64,000 nucleotides of DNA, taken from positions 1,612,001 through 1,676,000 of the forward strand of contig MSED01000007.1 of the NCBI GenBank assembly GCA_002099365.1, written 5' to 3'. This document shows, piece by piece, positions 42,548-52,502 of this stretch. The position numbers were made by a program, and so were the translations under genes. Position 1 is the stretch's first letter; each line of letters opens with the position of its first letter. The notes below the pieces were generated by a model. That model saw only the letters and a list, made by a program, of their open reading frames with translations. It searched no databases and was not told where the DNA came from. This stretch comes from Phialophora verrucosa (taxonomy: Eukaryota; Ascomycota; Eurotiomycetes; Chaetothyriales; Herpotrichiellaceae).

Positions 42548-43885
42548 TCAGCTACTAGCCTTCTTCAACCCCTGCTCCGCAGTCTCGATCAATGGCAAGA
42601 GATTGTGCTCTCTCAAGGTCGGCAGCAGGTTCAAGAAGGCTTCCTTCGCCTTCGCCTTCTCACCGTTATCAACTAGCAGATCAGCTCGTGTCATCTTTGC
42701 TGACAGAGAAGCTGCAGCGCAGATTTCATCTCTGTCCTCAGGTCTGACAGCATCGCCGGTGGCGATGGCTTGATCTGCCCATCTTAATGCCGCTCGTCTG
42801 GCTGCAGCTAGAGAGTCCTTCGTCGCAGGCTTCCCATTGACGACGGGGTTTGGCTTCTTCAACGCCATGTCCATGGCGGAAGCGATGTTGCTAAGGACTT
42901 GGGCTTCCTTGCAGGATCTAGTGCCATTGCAGGACGCTCTAAGTGGTTGGAGAGTGAGCATGTATAGTTGCACGGCGTTTTCCTCCTCGCCCGAGGTAGC
43001 GTACAGGTCGCCCATTTGAGACAGCATAGCGGCAATTTCGCCAGTTGTCAGGCCAGCTCCGTTGTCATCTGTCAGACCTTGTTGTGGGTTCTTCGTCTCC
43101 TTGACCACCATGCCCACCGCGTCAGACAAGACCTGCTTGGCCATGGAAGGGTTCTGGAGATAGTCGCTTTCATAGAGAGAAGATATCTTGATCTTCAGCT
43201 GCACGATGCCTTTGATCATATTCGCACGGAAATCAGCAGCCTCAGAACCTAACTGGCGAGGCGCATCAGCTCTTAGAGACTGCGCTTGGTCGAGTTCATC
43301 CAGCTTCTGTTGCAAGTCACTGATGATGCTGTCCAAGATCTCGATAGCTGCCTTGGCGTGTCCAAACTCCTCGAGCATCTGTGCGAAACGGACCCGAATG
43401 CCCACGGTCTCCTTGCTGTAGGGATCCATGCCCACCTCTTCTGCCTTTTTGATCGCCTGCATGAAGTATTTCGATGCCGTCTCCGGGTCCGGGGAGATAT
43501 GTGTATAGTGCAGCGCCAGCCGAAGCTGGTCTTCGACTGCTGGAGGATATGCCGATGTGCCTTTCTTCTCTCGGCGCCACTGGTCATAGGCCATGATTAT
43601 GAGCAATACCACAGACGCAGTAGAGCCGAAAAGCAAGAACGGGAAGAGGATTGGATTCTTGAGCCGGGCGTCGATGACGGCTTGTTCAAACCGGTTCGGC
43701 GGGCGGGGGTATTTTCTGGCGTTCCGTGTCTGAATCCGAGCGTTGAGTGTAGGCATTCCTCGAACCTGAGGTCGATTCTTCGGGAAGCAGTGGAAGCCAT
43801 TGACAAAAGCCCTCGACGAGCTCACTCGCGCGGGCTTGAAGCTGCGCAGGAACAGCATTGTCGGCGCGCCGGACATCGTTGTCAT
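42548..43885 (-). CDS. Mitochondrial TPR membrane protein, Mgr3-like
   Basis: 445 residues from ATG 43885 (an in-frame extension upstream has no ATG). The basic, Ser/Arg-rich N-terminus without acids (MLFLRSFKPARVSSSRAFVNGF) looks like a mitochondrial presequence. One transmembrane helix lies at about 78-99 (PFLLFGSTASVVLLIIMAY). The rest is helical tetratricopeptide-like repeats: LALHYTHISPDPETASKYFMQAIKKAEEVG, RFAQMLEEFGHAKAAIEILDSII, AAMLSQMGDLYATSGEEENAVQLYMLTL. This matches fungal Mgr3-type adaptors of the inner-membrane i-AAA protease (Yme1), which deliver substrates. Assignment to Mgr3 rests on architecture. It is divergent from the HMCES gene. Confidence 0.75.
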   Translation of the reverse strand: MTTMSGAPTMLFLRSFKPARVSSSRAFVNGFHCFPKNRPQVRGMPTLNARIQTRNARKYPRPPNRFEQAVIDARLKNPILFPFLLFGSTASVVLLIIMAYDQWRREKKGTSAYPPAVEDQLRLALHYTHISPDPETASKYFMQAIKKAEEVGMDPYSKETVGIRVRFAQMLEEFGHAKAAIEILDSIISDLQQKLDELDQAQSLRADAPRQLGSEAADFRANMIKGIVQLKIKISSLYESDYLQNPSMAKQVLSDAVGMVVKETKNPQQGLTDDNGAGLTTGEIAAMLSQMGDLYATSGEEENAVQLYMLTLQPLRASCNGTRSCKEAQVLSNIASAMDMALKKPNPVVNGKPATKDSLAAARRAALRWADQAIATGDAVRPEDRDEICAAASLSAKMTRADLLVDNGEKAKAKEAFLNLLPTLREHNLLPLIETAEQGLKKASS

Positions 43886-44160
43886 GGTCAAACAGAACGT
43901 ATTCTAGCCTCGCAAATGTTCGATGTTGGTCAAGAACGCATCCACAGTAGGCGAAGTACTTATGATGCAGAACGCAGCAACGAACGCGAAAAGTAAAAGT
44001 TCGACCCCGGATTTCATGGTCGCGTCGACGTCATCGTTCTGCGTCGCGATGCCCACGCCCAGACAGGATCGTATCTCCTTCGTATTTGCCTCTGACTACG
44101 CAGTACTGTAATGGCACATCAGCTTGTCGTGCTTTACGACGTTGCTCGCTCTTCGCAATC
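43886..44160. promoter_or_regulatory. Mgr3-like/HMCES divergent promoter
   Basis: 275 bp between divergent start codons. No strong TATA. Confidence 0.45.
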
Positions 44161-45414
44161 ATGTGCGGCCGATATGCGCTAGGCATTCGTGCCTCGTTCA
44201 TCCGCTACCAGCTTCAGCAACAGGGTATGCCCGTTGACGAAGCACCGGACGACGATGAAGCGCGGGAGACATACAACTTCCCACCAGGTTCCTATGGATT
44301 GGTCTATCGAGCCGATGTTCCAGACCAAGGTGTAAGAAGCACAGACGAGCCAGAACCTAGCAGTAGTGCACCGCCACAAGAGGAACAAGATGAGGAACAG
44401 CGGCGGCAGCAACAACAACAGGAAGTTCAAGAGTCAACCGCGCCTACAGGTAGCCAGCCGAAACACTACAACTACCAGATCAAGGTCATGAAGTGGGGTT
44501 TGATCCCTTTCTGGACGAAACGGGCGCCCGACTATGGCTCAATGCTGCGCACAATAAACTGTCGCGACGATTCTCTGCTCGAAAACAAGGGCATGTGGAA
44601 TACGATGAAGCAGAAGAAACGATGTCTGGTGATCGCACAGGGGTTCTATGAGTGGCTGAAGAAGGGACCGGGTGGCAAAGAGAAGATCCCACATTTCGTC
44701 AAGAGGAAAGATGGGCAGTTGATGTGTTTTGCTGGTCTTTGGGATTGCGTCAAGTATGAGGATACGGAGGAGAAATTGTACACATACACCATCATCACTA
44801 CGGACTCCAACAAACAGCTATCGTTCTTGCATGATCGAATGCCAGTCATTCTCGATCCCGGTACAGAAGAAGTCAAGCTGTGGCTGGATCCAACGAGAAA
44901 CAAGTGGTCGAAAGAACTCCAAGCTCTGCTGAAACCGTACCAGGGAGAGCTAGAATGCTATCCGGTCGACCAGGCTGTGGGAAAAGTGGGCAACAACTCG
45001 CCCAGCTTCATTGTGCCGGTCGACAGCAAGGAGAACAAGAAGAATATTGCAAACTTCTTCAAAAATGCTCCGACGAAGAAGCCCAAAGACAAACTCGAAG
45101 AAGAACCGGATGAGGAGAGACCAACAGTCGAGCATGACGGGAGCGAGAACAAGGCCCCCTTGCCTGCAACGGCCAGCCCGGTAGAGGAAAAGCATGGCCA
45201 GAAGCGAACACGTGAAAACGAGCCCGAAGAAAGTCCAACCAAGAAGATCGCCAAAACCTTTACTCCGCCATCTCCTGCGAAATCCCCTCCGAAGGCGGTG
45301 GGAGGCAGGAAGCCCAAGAGTGCGACAAGCAACAAGGACGTGACGCTCAAAAGCAGCCCAACAAAGAAGGTCGAACAAGGGACGCAGCGCATCACGAACT
45401 TTTTCACCAAGTGA
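44161..45414 (+). CDS. SRAP-domain abasic-site processing protein (HMCES/YedK)
   Basis: 417 residues. The start is fixed by MCGRYAL: Cys2 becomes the N-terminal nucleophile that crosslinks abasic DNA. Other active-site residues are present: N133 in NCRDD, E164 in GFYEW and H224 in LHDRMPVIL; MKWGLIPFW is intact. A Glu/Gln-rich insert with a Q run lies at about 60-105. After the SRAP fold (to about 285) is a disordered basic tail of ~130 residues with KR/KK nuclear-type signals. Two PCNA-box-like elements flank it: KKNIANFF (293-300) and TQRITNFF (408-415) near the C-terminus. Family role: shields abasic sites in single-stranded DNA at forks as a DNA-protein crosslink. Convergent with the LRR-like gene, 44 bp between stops. 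Confidence 0.92.
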   Translation: MCGRYALGIRASFIRYQLQQQGMPVDEAPDDDEARETYNFPPGSYGLVYRADVPDQGVRSTDEPEPSSSAPPQEEQDEEQRRQQQQQEVQESTAPTGSQPKHYNYQIKVMKWGLIPFWTKRAPDYGSMLRTINCRDDSLLENKGMWNTMKQKKRCLVIAQGFYEWLKKGPGGKEKIPHFVKRKDGQLMCFAGLWDCVKYEDTEEKLYTYTIITTDSNKQLSFLHDRMPVILDPGTEEVKLWLDPTRNKWSKELQALLKPYQGELECYPVDQAVGKVGNNSPSFIVPVDSKENKKNIANFFKNAPTKKPKDKLEEEPDEERPTVEHDGSENKAPLPATASPVEEKHGQKRTRENEPEESPTKKIAKTFTPPSPAKSPPKAVGGRKPKSATSNKDVTLKSSPTKKVEQGTQRITNFFTK

Positions 45415-45458
45415 TTTGTTAAGCATAGCCCAATCCTTGAGCGGGCTGAGTTCTATAT

Positions 45459-47078
45459 CTACCATAGGGGGTCAACAAGCGGTTCCAGATCTTCTCCAAA
45501 TTCAACATCGATCCACTTGCCGCCGGCATTTTTGCGAACTGCACGCAAGTGCTGTGCCACCGAGCGCGCAGTACTTCGGATGTGAGCAAAACGTTCCCGA
45601 TCTTTTCTGTATCGATAGATCCGACGCTCATTCTCAACATTCCAGCTCGACGTCTCGGGCGTGAAGAAACGATAGTCGTCAGTTGAAGGCGGAGCCACTG
45701 GCCTCCATCCGACTTCGAGGATCAATTTCTCTAGCCCACGCCAACCGCCATTCCACTCGGGAGCAAGTTGTTCTCTCTGAGGGACGGACAACGACCCGCT
45801 GGTTGGCGATGATGACGGAGAGGAAGAAGGTGAGGGAACCCACTGCAAAGCAGCAAACCAATCTCCACAGCCCGTGAGATCCAGCCACTTGAGACAGTAC
45901 AAGGAGCGACTCAGGGTCCGCAAGATGCCCGCCGCTTCTCGCCAATTGTTGTCAAGTGAGGTGTATATGTCTGAGCCGCCGTACACGACAGGTCTGGGAC
46001 CGGGAGTCGGAACGACCACTCGCGTAGAGGCGGCGTTGGGTGTGAATGTAGGCTGAGGCCAGTACGCCAGCGAAAGGGACGTTAGGGTCCTCAGCTCTGT
46101 TGCAAGCGAAATCAGAGAAGACCAGGAAGCGGCCCTTGCATTGCCTGGGGAACTGGATAGTGAAAGATGCTTCAGGTTAACGAAATTGTGGGCGACCTTT
46201 GGTGCTGGACTGATCGTTGGAACGTTTGGAAGGTCGTCGCTGTCGCTCTCAGCATCCCAGCTTTCTGGTGCATACTCTATCAGGGGAGATTGGACATTTG
46301 CCGTCGAACCTGCAACCGGGCCGGCCTGTTTTACCAACAAATCCTTTTCCAGCTGTTTGAATGTAATCCAGTGACCCAATGCATTGCTTAAATCCAACCG
46401 CTGGACTTCATTCTTCTCTTCAGTGTCTGTCTCGTGCAAAAGCAATATCCTCAACGGGTCACTCTTCACATGGTCGCCAAAAACGGCGATATAACTCAGC
46501 AATGCCTCTCGCAATCGGACAGGCAAGTAGTTGAAGTATTCCAGATCGTTTCTGGCATGCCACTCCCAATCCAATGCAATCTTTTTCAGCACGAGGTGCT
46601 GCAGGGATCCTGGTGGTGGAAACGCTCCAGACGGGAGGTTACTCGTGCGAACCTGGATGCGATGATTCTCGCCATCAGCGGGGTCATGCGAAGATCGCAC
46701 CGAGGGAGGAGCATGGTTGCTATCTATGAGCCAGCTTCGCGGCGGAGGAGGCCCAGGAATGCGGCGAAGACGGCTAGGCCCCGAACTCGAAGCGCCTGGG
46801 CGAGAACCAAATCCGTACCTTGGGGCAGGCGGGGGTGGCGGAGGCAGATCAAGAACCGCTCTTACCGAAGGATGCAGAGAGTGCGCATTGTCAAGAGCGG
46901 GAGGAGTGCGTGTTTCACTTCTCAATTGTAGTCGACGAGACTCTCGGATCAGGTCATTGACCGAGCGTTGCGAAGACTCCCCATTGTGAGGTCGCGCGGA
47001 ATTGGATAGAGAGAGTGTATGCGGACTGCTGGACTGCGGTTTGATCTGGAGCGCTCGCTGCTGGTGCTTCTTGGGCAT
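45459..47078 (-). CDS. Hypothetical protein with leucine-rich-repeat-like segments
   Basis: 539 residues from the ATG at 47078 (MPKKHQQRALQ). A 36-residue upstream extension is possible but hydrophobic and Cys-rich, so less likely. The N-terminal ~150 residues are basic/Ser-rich with a run of prolines. The middle has a helical region LEYFNYLPVRLREALLSYIAVFG (F-box-like position but no clear F-box). Leucine-rich stretches follow (FVNLKHLSLSSSPG, LRTLTSLSLAYWPQP, LYCLKWLDLTGCGDWFAAL), like irregular LRRs. The C-terminus is charged and ends DLEPLVDPLW. Conserved-looking throughout, but I cannot assign a function. It sits between HMCES and mL60/tafazzin. Confidence 0.7.
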   Translation of the reverse strand: MPKKHQQRALQIKPQSSSPHTLSLSNSARPHNGESSQRSVNDLIRESRRLQLRSETRTPPALDNAHSLHPSVRAVLDLPPPPPPAPRYGFGSRPGASSSGPSRLRRIPGPPPPRSWLIDSNHAPPSVRSSHDPADGENHRIQVRTSNLPSGAFPPPGSLQHLVLKKIALDWEWHARNDLEYFNYLPVRLREALLSYIAVFGDHVKSDPLRILLLHETDTEEKNEVQRLDLSNALGHWITFKQLEKDLLVKQAGPVAGSTANVQSPLIEYAPESWDAESDSDDLPNVPTISPAPKVAHNFVNLKHLSLSSSPGNARAASWSSLISLATELRTLTSLSLAYWPQPTFTPNAASTRVVVPTPGPRPVVYGGSDIYTSLDNNWREAAGILRTLSRSLYCLKWLDLTGCGDWFAALQWVPSPSSSPSSSPTSGSLSVPQREQLAPEWNGGWRGLEKLILEVGWRPVAPPSTDDYRFFTPETSSWNVENERRIYRYRKDRERFAHIRSTARSVAQHLRAVRKNAGGKWIDVEFGEDLEPLVDPLW

Positions 47079-47751
47079 GTATGCCGCAAGTTTGCAAAAG
47101 CGATGGGAGCAACGGGAAAGGCAAAGACGCAAAGAAAAGAGAGTACAGGAAAGTGGAAAGATGAAGTGCGGGATGGTTGGAGTCACAATGTCGAAGGCAA
47201 CACATCGACAGGCTCAGTCTGATGTCACTCTGTGTCGTGAGCCTACTCCGACGCTGCTTTTAGCCATCTATTGACTCGAAGCCGTCCCGCGTCGCACACC
47301 ATTACCCTGTCGTACGCCATTGACGGATGCTATAATGCTTGCTCTGATCCCGAGAGCTCCGGCCTAACCTCAGAAAGCCTCTTCTTTTGCAAGTACTGCG
47401 GGGAATCCAAATTCTTCCCAGGTTTAGCTAACGACGAGAGCCGCTTAAGAGTGCCGCAGACCTCGACTTCGTCGCCTAGCCGCCTCATCCTAACGTTACT
47501 GTCTCAGCAGAAGGATCCGAAGCGTGCCTCTACCATCTGTCACGCTCCCACACAGTCTCCGAGCTCCCGTGCTTGTTTTCGTGAGCACTGCACCACCGGC
47601 CCTCGTCGCAGACGAGATAGCCGCCTGGCAGCGATATCACCACGCGTGGAATCCAAATAGGGGCGTGGCGAAGCTTCGAGATAGACGAATCGTTTGAGGA
47701 GATGAGGACCAGGGTGAAGTCGTGTAGTATATGTAGCTTTCGATCGGCGGA
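47079..47751. other. Intergenic, upstream of the LRR-like gene
   Basis: 673 bp with nothing recognisable; promoter of the LRR-like gene and the 3' end of mL60. Confidence 0.4.
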
Positions 47752-48190
47752 TCAGAAACCTGGTGGGTTGAGTCGCTGGCTGACTCTCGTCCATTTCGGT
47801 AGCTCTGAGACCTTGGTCAACCATAATTCAAGCAGCGATCTGAAAATACGACATACTGTGAATGCCCTTCCTGTATTTCTTCTCCTTGCGGTCGAAGATG
47901 GTGTATTTATCCTTGGGTAGCATCTCTTCCTCTCGAGGCATCTCTTGGTACCATCTCTCCACGGCTTTTGCTGTCACGCCTCCATTCTTCTGAAGAGCCA
48001 TGCTGACTGTGTCAACAACTTTATCGATTGCTCTTAATCGCTTTCGCTGCCGCGCTTTCTGCATTGACGAGATGCGCCACGGGATTTTCCTACAGAAACA
48101 TCGTATTAGCGTTGTCAAGTCAAGAATAGCTCGAGGCCGGGCGACAAACCATAGTAAACCCCCCGACAGAGGGGCCGTTGGTCTGAACAT
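47752..48190 (-). CDS. MRPL31: Mitochondrial large-subunit ribosomal protein mL60 (MRPL31 family)
   Basis: Three exons: 48190..48150, 48089..47857 and 47804..47752, introns 60 and 52 nt, give 108 residues. The protein begins MFRPTAPLSGGLLWKIPWRIS, has an Arg/Lys block (QKARQRKRLRAIDKVVDTV), LPKDKYTIFDRKEKKYRKGIHKLPKWTR and ends QRLNPPGF. This is the fungal mL60 pattern from start to end. It is a component of the mitoribosome large subunit. The last exon codes for only about 17 residues and is easy to miss: reading through its donor gives an unrelated 7-residue tail. Head-to-head with tafazzin. Confidence 0.92.
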
Positions 48191-48485
48191 GGCCGTTACT
48201 GCTGAAGAAGAAGACTGAAGGCTCGAATGTGTTCGAAGCTGAATTCAATTGCACATAGACGGAGACTGCGGACTGCGAACCGTGAATTGGCGGAATAGGA
48301 GATGTGGATCCCCGGCATTCTCCCAACTCTCCGCAAATTTATTTTGACAGCCAACAACTCCGGCACGCATCCACTGCGGTCATGCTCGTTGAGCATCAAT
48401 TTGTCGACAGTTTTCACCCCCTACGAGTCCCTTTGATCATGTCTATGCTCATGCTCCAACGCTCTCGTCTCCTCTACAGCACCCA
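48191..48485. promoter_or_regulatory. mL60/tafazzin divergent promoter
   Basis: 295 bp separates two divergent nuclear genes for mitochondrial proteins. No TATA box. Confidence 0.5.
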
Positions 48486-49685
48486 ATGCGCCTCCACCGC
48501 GATGGTTCCAACCTCTACCCAAACCTGGAAGCCCCGAGCTTGTTCTGGCGCAGTGCCTCGTACCAAACCATTCTTGCCGTCTCAGCCTTTTCACGCTTCT
48601 TCATCTACGCCCTGAACAGAACAGAAGTCCATGGATTACCACGCTTCCTCGACCTACTCAAGTCGCGCGCCGACTACAAAACACGCCGGCGCGGCCTGCT
48701 TACCGTCTCCAACCACATCTCCGTCATGGACGAACCACTGATCTGGGGCGTCCTTCCTCTTTCCTTCGCCGCTTTTCACGGCTACATGAACCACCGTTGG
48801 AGCTTCGGGAGCCACGACATCTGCTTCAAGAATGCCTTCACATCACACTTCTTCACCCTGGGCCAGACTCTGCCGACTCATCGAACCGCACACTCTCCAT
48901 TCGGCGGCCCCTACCAGGCTACCATGACCGAAGGCGTGCGGTTGCTCTCCAAGATATCCGAGACAAAGCAGGCCTTGTGTCCAATGGACAACCCTCGCTT
49001 CCACAAGGACTACACACACCCCCAGTGGCCGCGGGACTGTGTTGACCCTTTCTCTGACATCACTCCTCCACCTTCGTACCCATCCCAACCGAACGACGTC
49101 AGGTGGTATCTTGCACCATCACGCTACGCGAGCAATTCTTACAGCTGGGTACACATCTTCCCCGAAGGTATGATCCATCAAGCCGCGGACAAGACAATGC
49201 GCTACTTCAAATGGGGTGTGGCCCGCCTGATCCTCGAACCTCCTGAATGTCCTGATGTGGTGCCCATGTTCATCGAGGGGACGGACCAAGTGATGCATGA
49301 GAGTCGTACCTTCCCGCGCTTCCTACCCAGAATCGGCAACAAAATCTCAGTCGCATTCGGGAAGGAACTGGATGTTGAGGCCGTCTTTGGCGACTTGCGC
49401 AAACGGTGGCGTGATCTGGCAGATGAGCATGCAAGAGAGGAAGGCCTGGCGGGTTGGGACGAGACAACACTGGGTCTTGTGCCAGAGAATCTGGCAAATC
49501 ATCCAGAGGCCGTCGAGCTAAGGAAAGAGTGTACGAAACGCGTCCGCGACGCCGTTCTAGAAGTGAGGAGGTCAAGAGGCCTACCTGATGAGGATCCGAA
49601 GAATGGAGTTGTTGAGACGTGGCTGAGAGAAGGGCCGAAGCGGGAAGGCTTGATGGACGATGGCACATGGGTGAAAGACACCTGA
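48486..49685 (+). CDS. TAZ1: Tafazzin-type phospholipid-lysophospholipid acyltransferase
   Basis: Single 399-residue frame. The acyltransferase HX4D motif is NHISVMDEP (H77, D82), with GLLTVSN before it and FPEGMIHQ (near 225) plus MFIEGTDQVMHE after it, as in tafazzins. The fungal insert between blocks (LGQTLPTHRT to the PPPSYPSQPNDVRWY region) is present. The N-terminus (FWRSASYQTILAVSAFSRFFIYALNRTEVHG) contains the interfacial membrane segment. Tafazzin remodels cardiolipin acyl chains on the intermembrane-space face of mitochondrial membranes. It starts 295 bp from the mL60 start. Confidence 0.93.
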   Translation: MRLHRDGSNLYPNLEAPSLFWRSASYQTILAVSAFSRFFIYALNRTEVHGLPRFLDLLKSRADYKTRRRGLLTVSNHISVMDEPLIWGVLPLSFAAFHGYMNHRWSFGSHDICFKNAFTSHFFTLGQTLPTHRTAHSPFGGPYQATMTEGVRLLSKISETKQALCPMDNPRFHKDYTHPQWPRDCVDPFSDITPPPSYPSQPNDVRWYLAPSRYASNSYSWVHIFPEGMIHQAADKTMRYFKWGVARLILEPPECPDVVPMFIEGTDQVMHESRTFPRFLPRIGNKISVAFGKELDVEAVFGDLRKRWRDLADEHAREEGLAGWDETTLGLVPENLANHPEAVELRKECTKRVRDAVLEVRRSRGLPDEDPKNGVVETWLREGPKREGLMDDGTWVKDT

Positions 49686-50508
49686 TCAAGAAGAGCACCT
49701 TCATGTTCTAAATTCAGGTGGCGCTCATTGGAGTGTGCCTCGTATCTCTGATATGTACTACCACCACAACCACCGATACCATTCCACGCCATTTCTGTTC
49801 CGCGATTATCATGCCCATCCTCAGGTGCAACAGGATACGTCGTAAGCCTCCGTCGAGCGTATCTTTTGTGTTTCGCGTTCCAACATTTCCCCAAATCTTT
49901 ACAAGCCGCTCCAGTTCCGCGCCCCTTTGTCCAACAGCCTCGTAGGCCAGCTTCGCTTTGAGCAACCTCGAATACTCCTCGCACCACATTAGACATGAAC
50001 TAACCGCGTCATGCGAAGGCCAAGTCCAAGTGACTGGTGTTGCGCAACTCGCGGGTCGCGCTGAAAAGCTCTACGCTCAAAGTTCGCACCGCTTCACCCG
50101 TGCGTCATCATCTGCTATCTATCCTCGGTGTCTTTTCGTTCTGTGCAGATCGGGGCCTCAGCATTTACGCCAGGGTAGGGCTCCGTAGGTCAGCGGTCTG
50201 ATAGTGCATACCTATTTTGAAGCAGAGAATGAGAAGAGAGCTCCCTGAATTGGAGGATCTTCGTCCTGTCTTTCGCCATTGACGGGGGGAAGGGCCCGGA
50301 CTGCGTCACAATGTATATTCACAGTTTCTTGTCCTTGAACCGCGGCATCTCGCAATCTATCGATCTGTCGCTCGCCTATACAACCTGGGGCACAAGCAAA
50401 CGGATGCCATATGTTGTGGGCGGGCCGTTGGGTCCTGAATATACGAAATGGCCCTTTGGCTTTCTATCCCGCTCGTCACCATTCCACCACTGCTACCTTT
50501 CTCGGTAG
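49686..50508. other. Intergenic, convergent
   Basis: 823 bp between tafazzin and the DUF3176 gene stops. Minus-strand frames here are overlaps of tafazzin or lack content. Nothing supported. Confidence 0.4.
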
Positions 50509-52502
50509 TCAAGGACACAATAGCAAACGCTTCCGACCGTCGCCAGAAGGAGCGAGTCTGATGCAAGTCGTGCTCGCCGCATTCCCCATGTCGCTGGCTT
50601 TCTTGTACAACCTGCGATCATCGAGCAACTGTTCATCGAGGCCATGACATAGCAGTGCGAAAGCCGAGGTCTTCCACAGAGGGACTTGACGACGCTTGGT
50701 GTCAACAGCGGTTAGGATGAGAAAGGCCAGACCGAGGATATTGAGGGCAAATGGTAGCGACAGCCAAGCCCAGCGTACGACGACGAACGTCTTATCGGTA
50801 AAGGCCGTCCCTGGTAACCCGTCTAGGTAGCCCGAGCTGGCACCGGTATTCCCATTGAGGTTGAGATACATCAGAGCTGTTGAGATATTGGGCATGAAGA
50901 CGTCCGGATCATAATTGGCCCCCGAGAGGACGTTGTCCAAGATGTAGTTACCGCTGTTGCCAACGCCACCGACCGGCAGACGCCATGTGCTGTCGGCCCA
51001 GGTGGTTGTGTACGTTCCTTCAAACATATGAAGCATGTTCTCAATCCAGTGGACATCAATACCGCACCAAATCCGGTGTTCTAGGTCAAACGGACCAAGG
51101 GAAGTGTCATACTCGACATTGATAACGTTCTGGCCCTTCGGGCGCCAGCAGAGACTGTCATCTCCTGTATTGGTGAATATGGTGCCGTAATCTTCTTCCA
51201 GTGGCTCTGTCACCGAGATTGCGTTGATTACGGTGAGATTGTACTTTCTGCTACAGGGGGTTAAGACACAGACATGAGCATCGATGCGGCTGGGAAGCAA
51301 GGTATTTATTGCCGTAGGCTCTTGGATGGGGGCTGCATAGCCCAGGGCCAGAAGTGGGTTTGTCTCGTTGAGGAAATAATGCGGCTCGGTAACGGAAATG
51401 TTGAAGTATTCGATGATCTCGGTTTGATTGGTATCGTTGTAGTTCCCAACTGACAGCGACCAGATCAACGGGTACTTGAGCGACTGTGTGCCGTCAATTT
51501 CTCTAAATGTTGCCGTCAGCGGCTTTCCTGAGAAACCAGGGAGCGAAAACTTGAAGTCACAAGTTTGGGTTGTGTTCTGATTGATTTTGTCATAGTCCAA
51601 ATTGCATTGGTGCGGCAGAAGTTCGCCAGGCACGCACTTGGAACACCAGTCAATAGACCAGAAAGATTTCCAAGTGCAATTTCCAGTGGAGCAGGACCAA
51701 GTACGGTCGGGAAAGGAGCTACCGTATATAGCGGCGAGAATACCAGCGAGAACGTAGCCTTGCATCGAGCTAGAGAGCGCCGAAGGGTCTATACCCTGAG
51801 CCTTTGTTGTCATGGCCGCTGAAGAGTAGCGTTGGAACGCTGCACAGGATAGCTGACAACTTGCTGTATGAAAGGTTCGAAAGCCAGACTCAGAACAGTG
51901 ATGACCGCGCCTAGGTACAGGAGAGGTACCACAGCACAGCCCAGCAGCAGCAAAAACGAGCCCATGGGACCACGACTTGCTTCGTCAATGACTTGCAGAT
52001 GGTGGAGGTGCCTTCGTCGTCCCTGTTCAGAGCGGAGCCAACACCATTTACACTGACTCATTGTTGCGGCAACGGCGAAAATCAGTGAGGACTTCGCACA
52101 TGCTGAAAGAAGGGCCAGCACCGTGTTTAACGTCAAGCCCAGAGGGAGTCGAGAGACAGGATGTCCATCGTAATACCTGAGAGTGAAGACAATCTCGACA
52201 AGGCAGCCGAAGCTGAAAGCGAGAGCAGCCACCTCTGGCCACCAACTGTCCAACAAGACCGCTCTGCCGTAGAAGAGCCACGGCTGCGGGACATCGCTAG
52301 TCACCGGAATCTTCACCGGCGGCGGCGTAAGATGAGAACTGACGGATAAGGGTAGAACGATCTCTTCTGTCGGACTCATTTCACTCACAGCGATGGTAGC
52401 CGTTTCAGCCGAGTCTTTTGCGTGGGAGTCGAATCGCACGAGCTCGAAGGAGTTGATGCTACTAACCTCATCACTCACGTCGTTTGCTTCAGAGGGGTCC
52501 AT
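50509..52502 (-). CDS. DUF3176 membrane protein in two overlapping frames (frameshift or missed intron near 51,810-51,850)
   Basis: The first frame (52502..51810) gives 230 residues with three helices (LDSWWPEVAALAFSFG, LNTVLALLSACAKSSLIFAVA, SFLLLLGCAVVPLLYLGAVITVLSLAFEPFIQQVV), the standard DUF3176 N-terminus. It stops at TGA 51810. The next frame overlaps it (ATGA, 51813) and runs to 50509 with the rest of the family: IDPSALSSSMQGYVLAGI, SCSTGNCTW, many N-glycosylation sequons, a last helix LPFALNILGLAFLILTAV and WKTSAFALLCHGL. One gene of about 660 residues is expected. A one-base indel explains the split. A 56- or 59-nt intron ending at AAAG 51798 would also restore the frame, but with weak donors and loss of ~20 residues. 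Family function unknown. Confidence 0.75.

Noticed and set aside
49499..49996. 165-codon minus-strand frame overlapping the tafazzin 3' end
   Set aside because: Half is antisense to tafazzin and the rest has no recognisable content.
51810..51813. ATGA overlap as evidence for a bacterial-style translationally coupled gene pair
   Set aside because: The two parts are halves of one known eukaryotic family, so a frame break or missed intron is far more likely.
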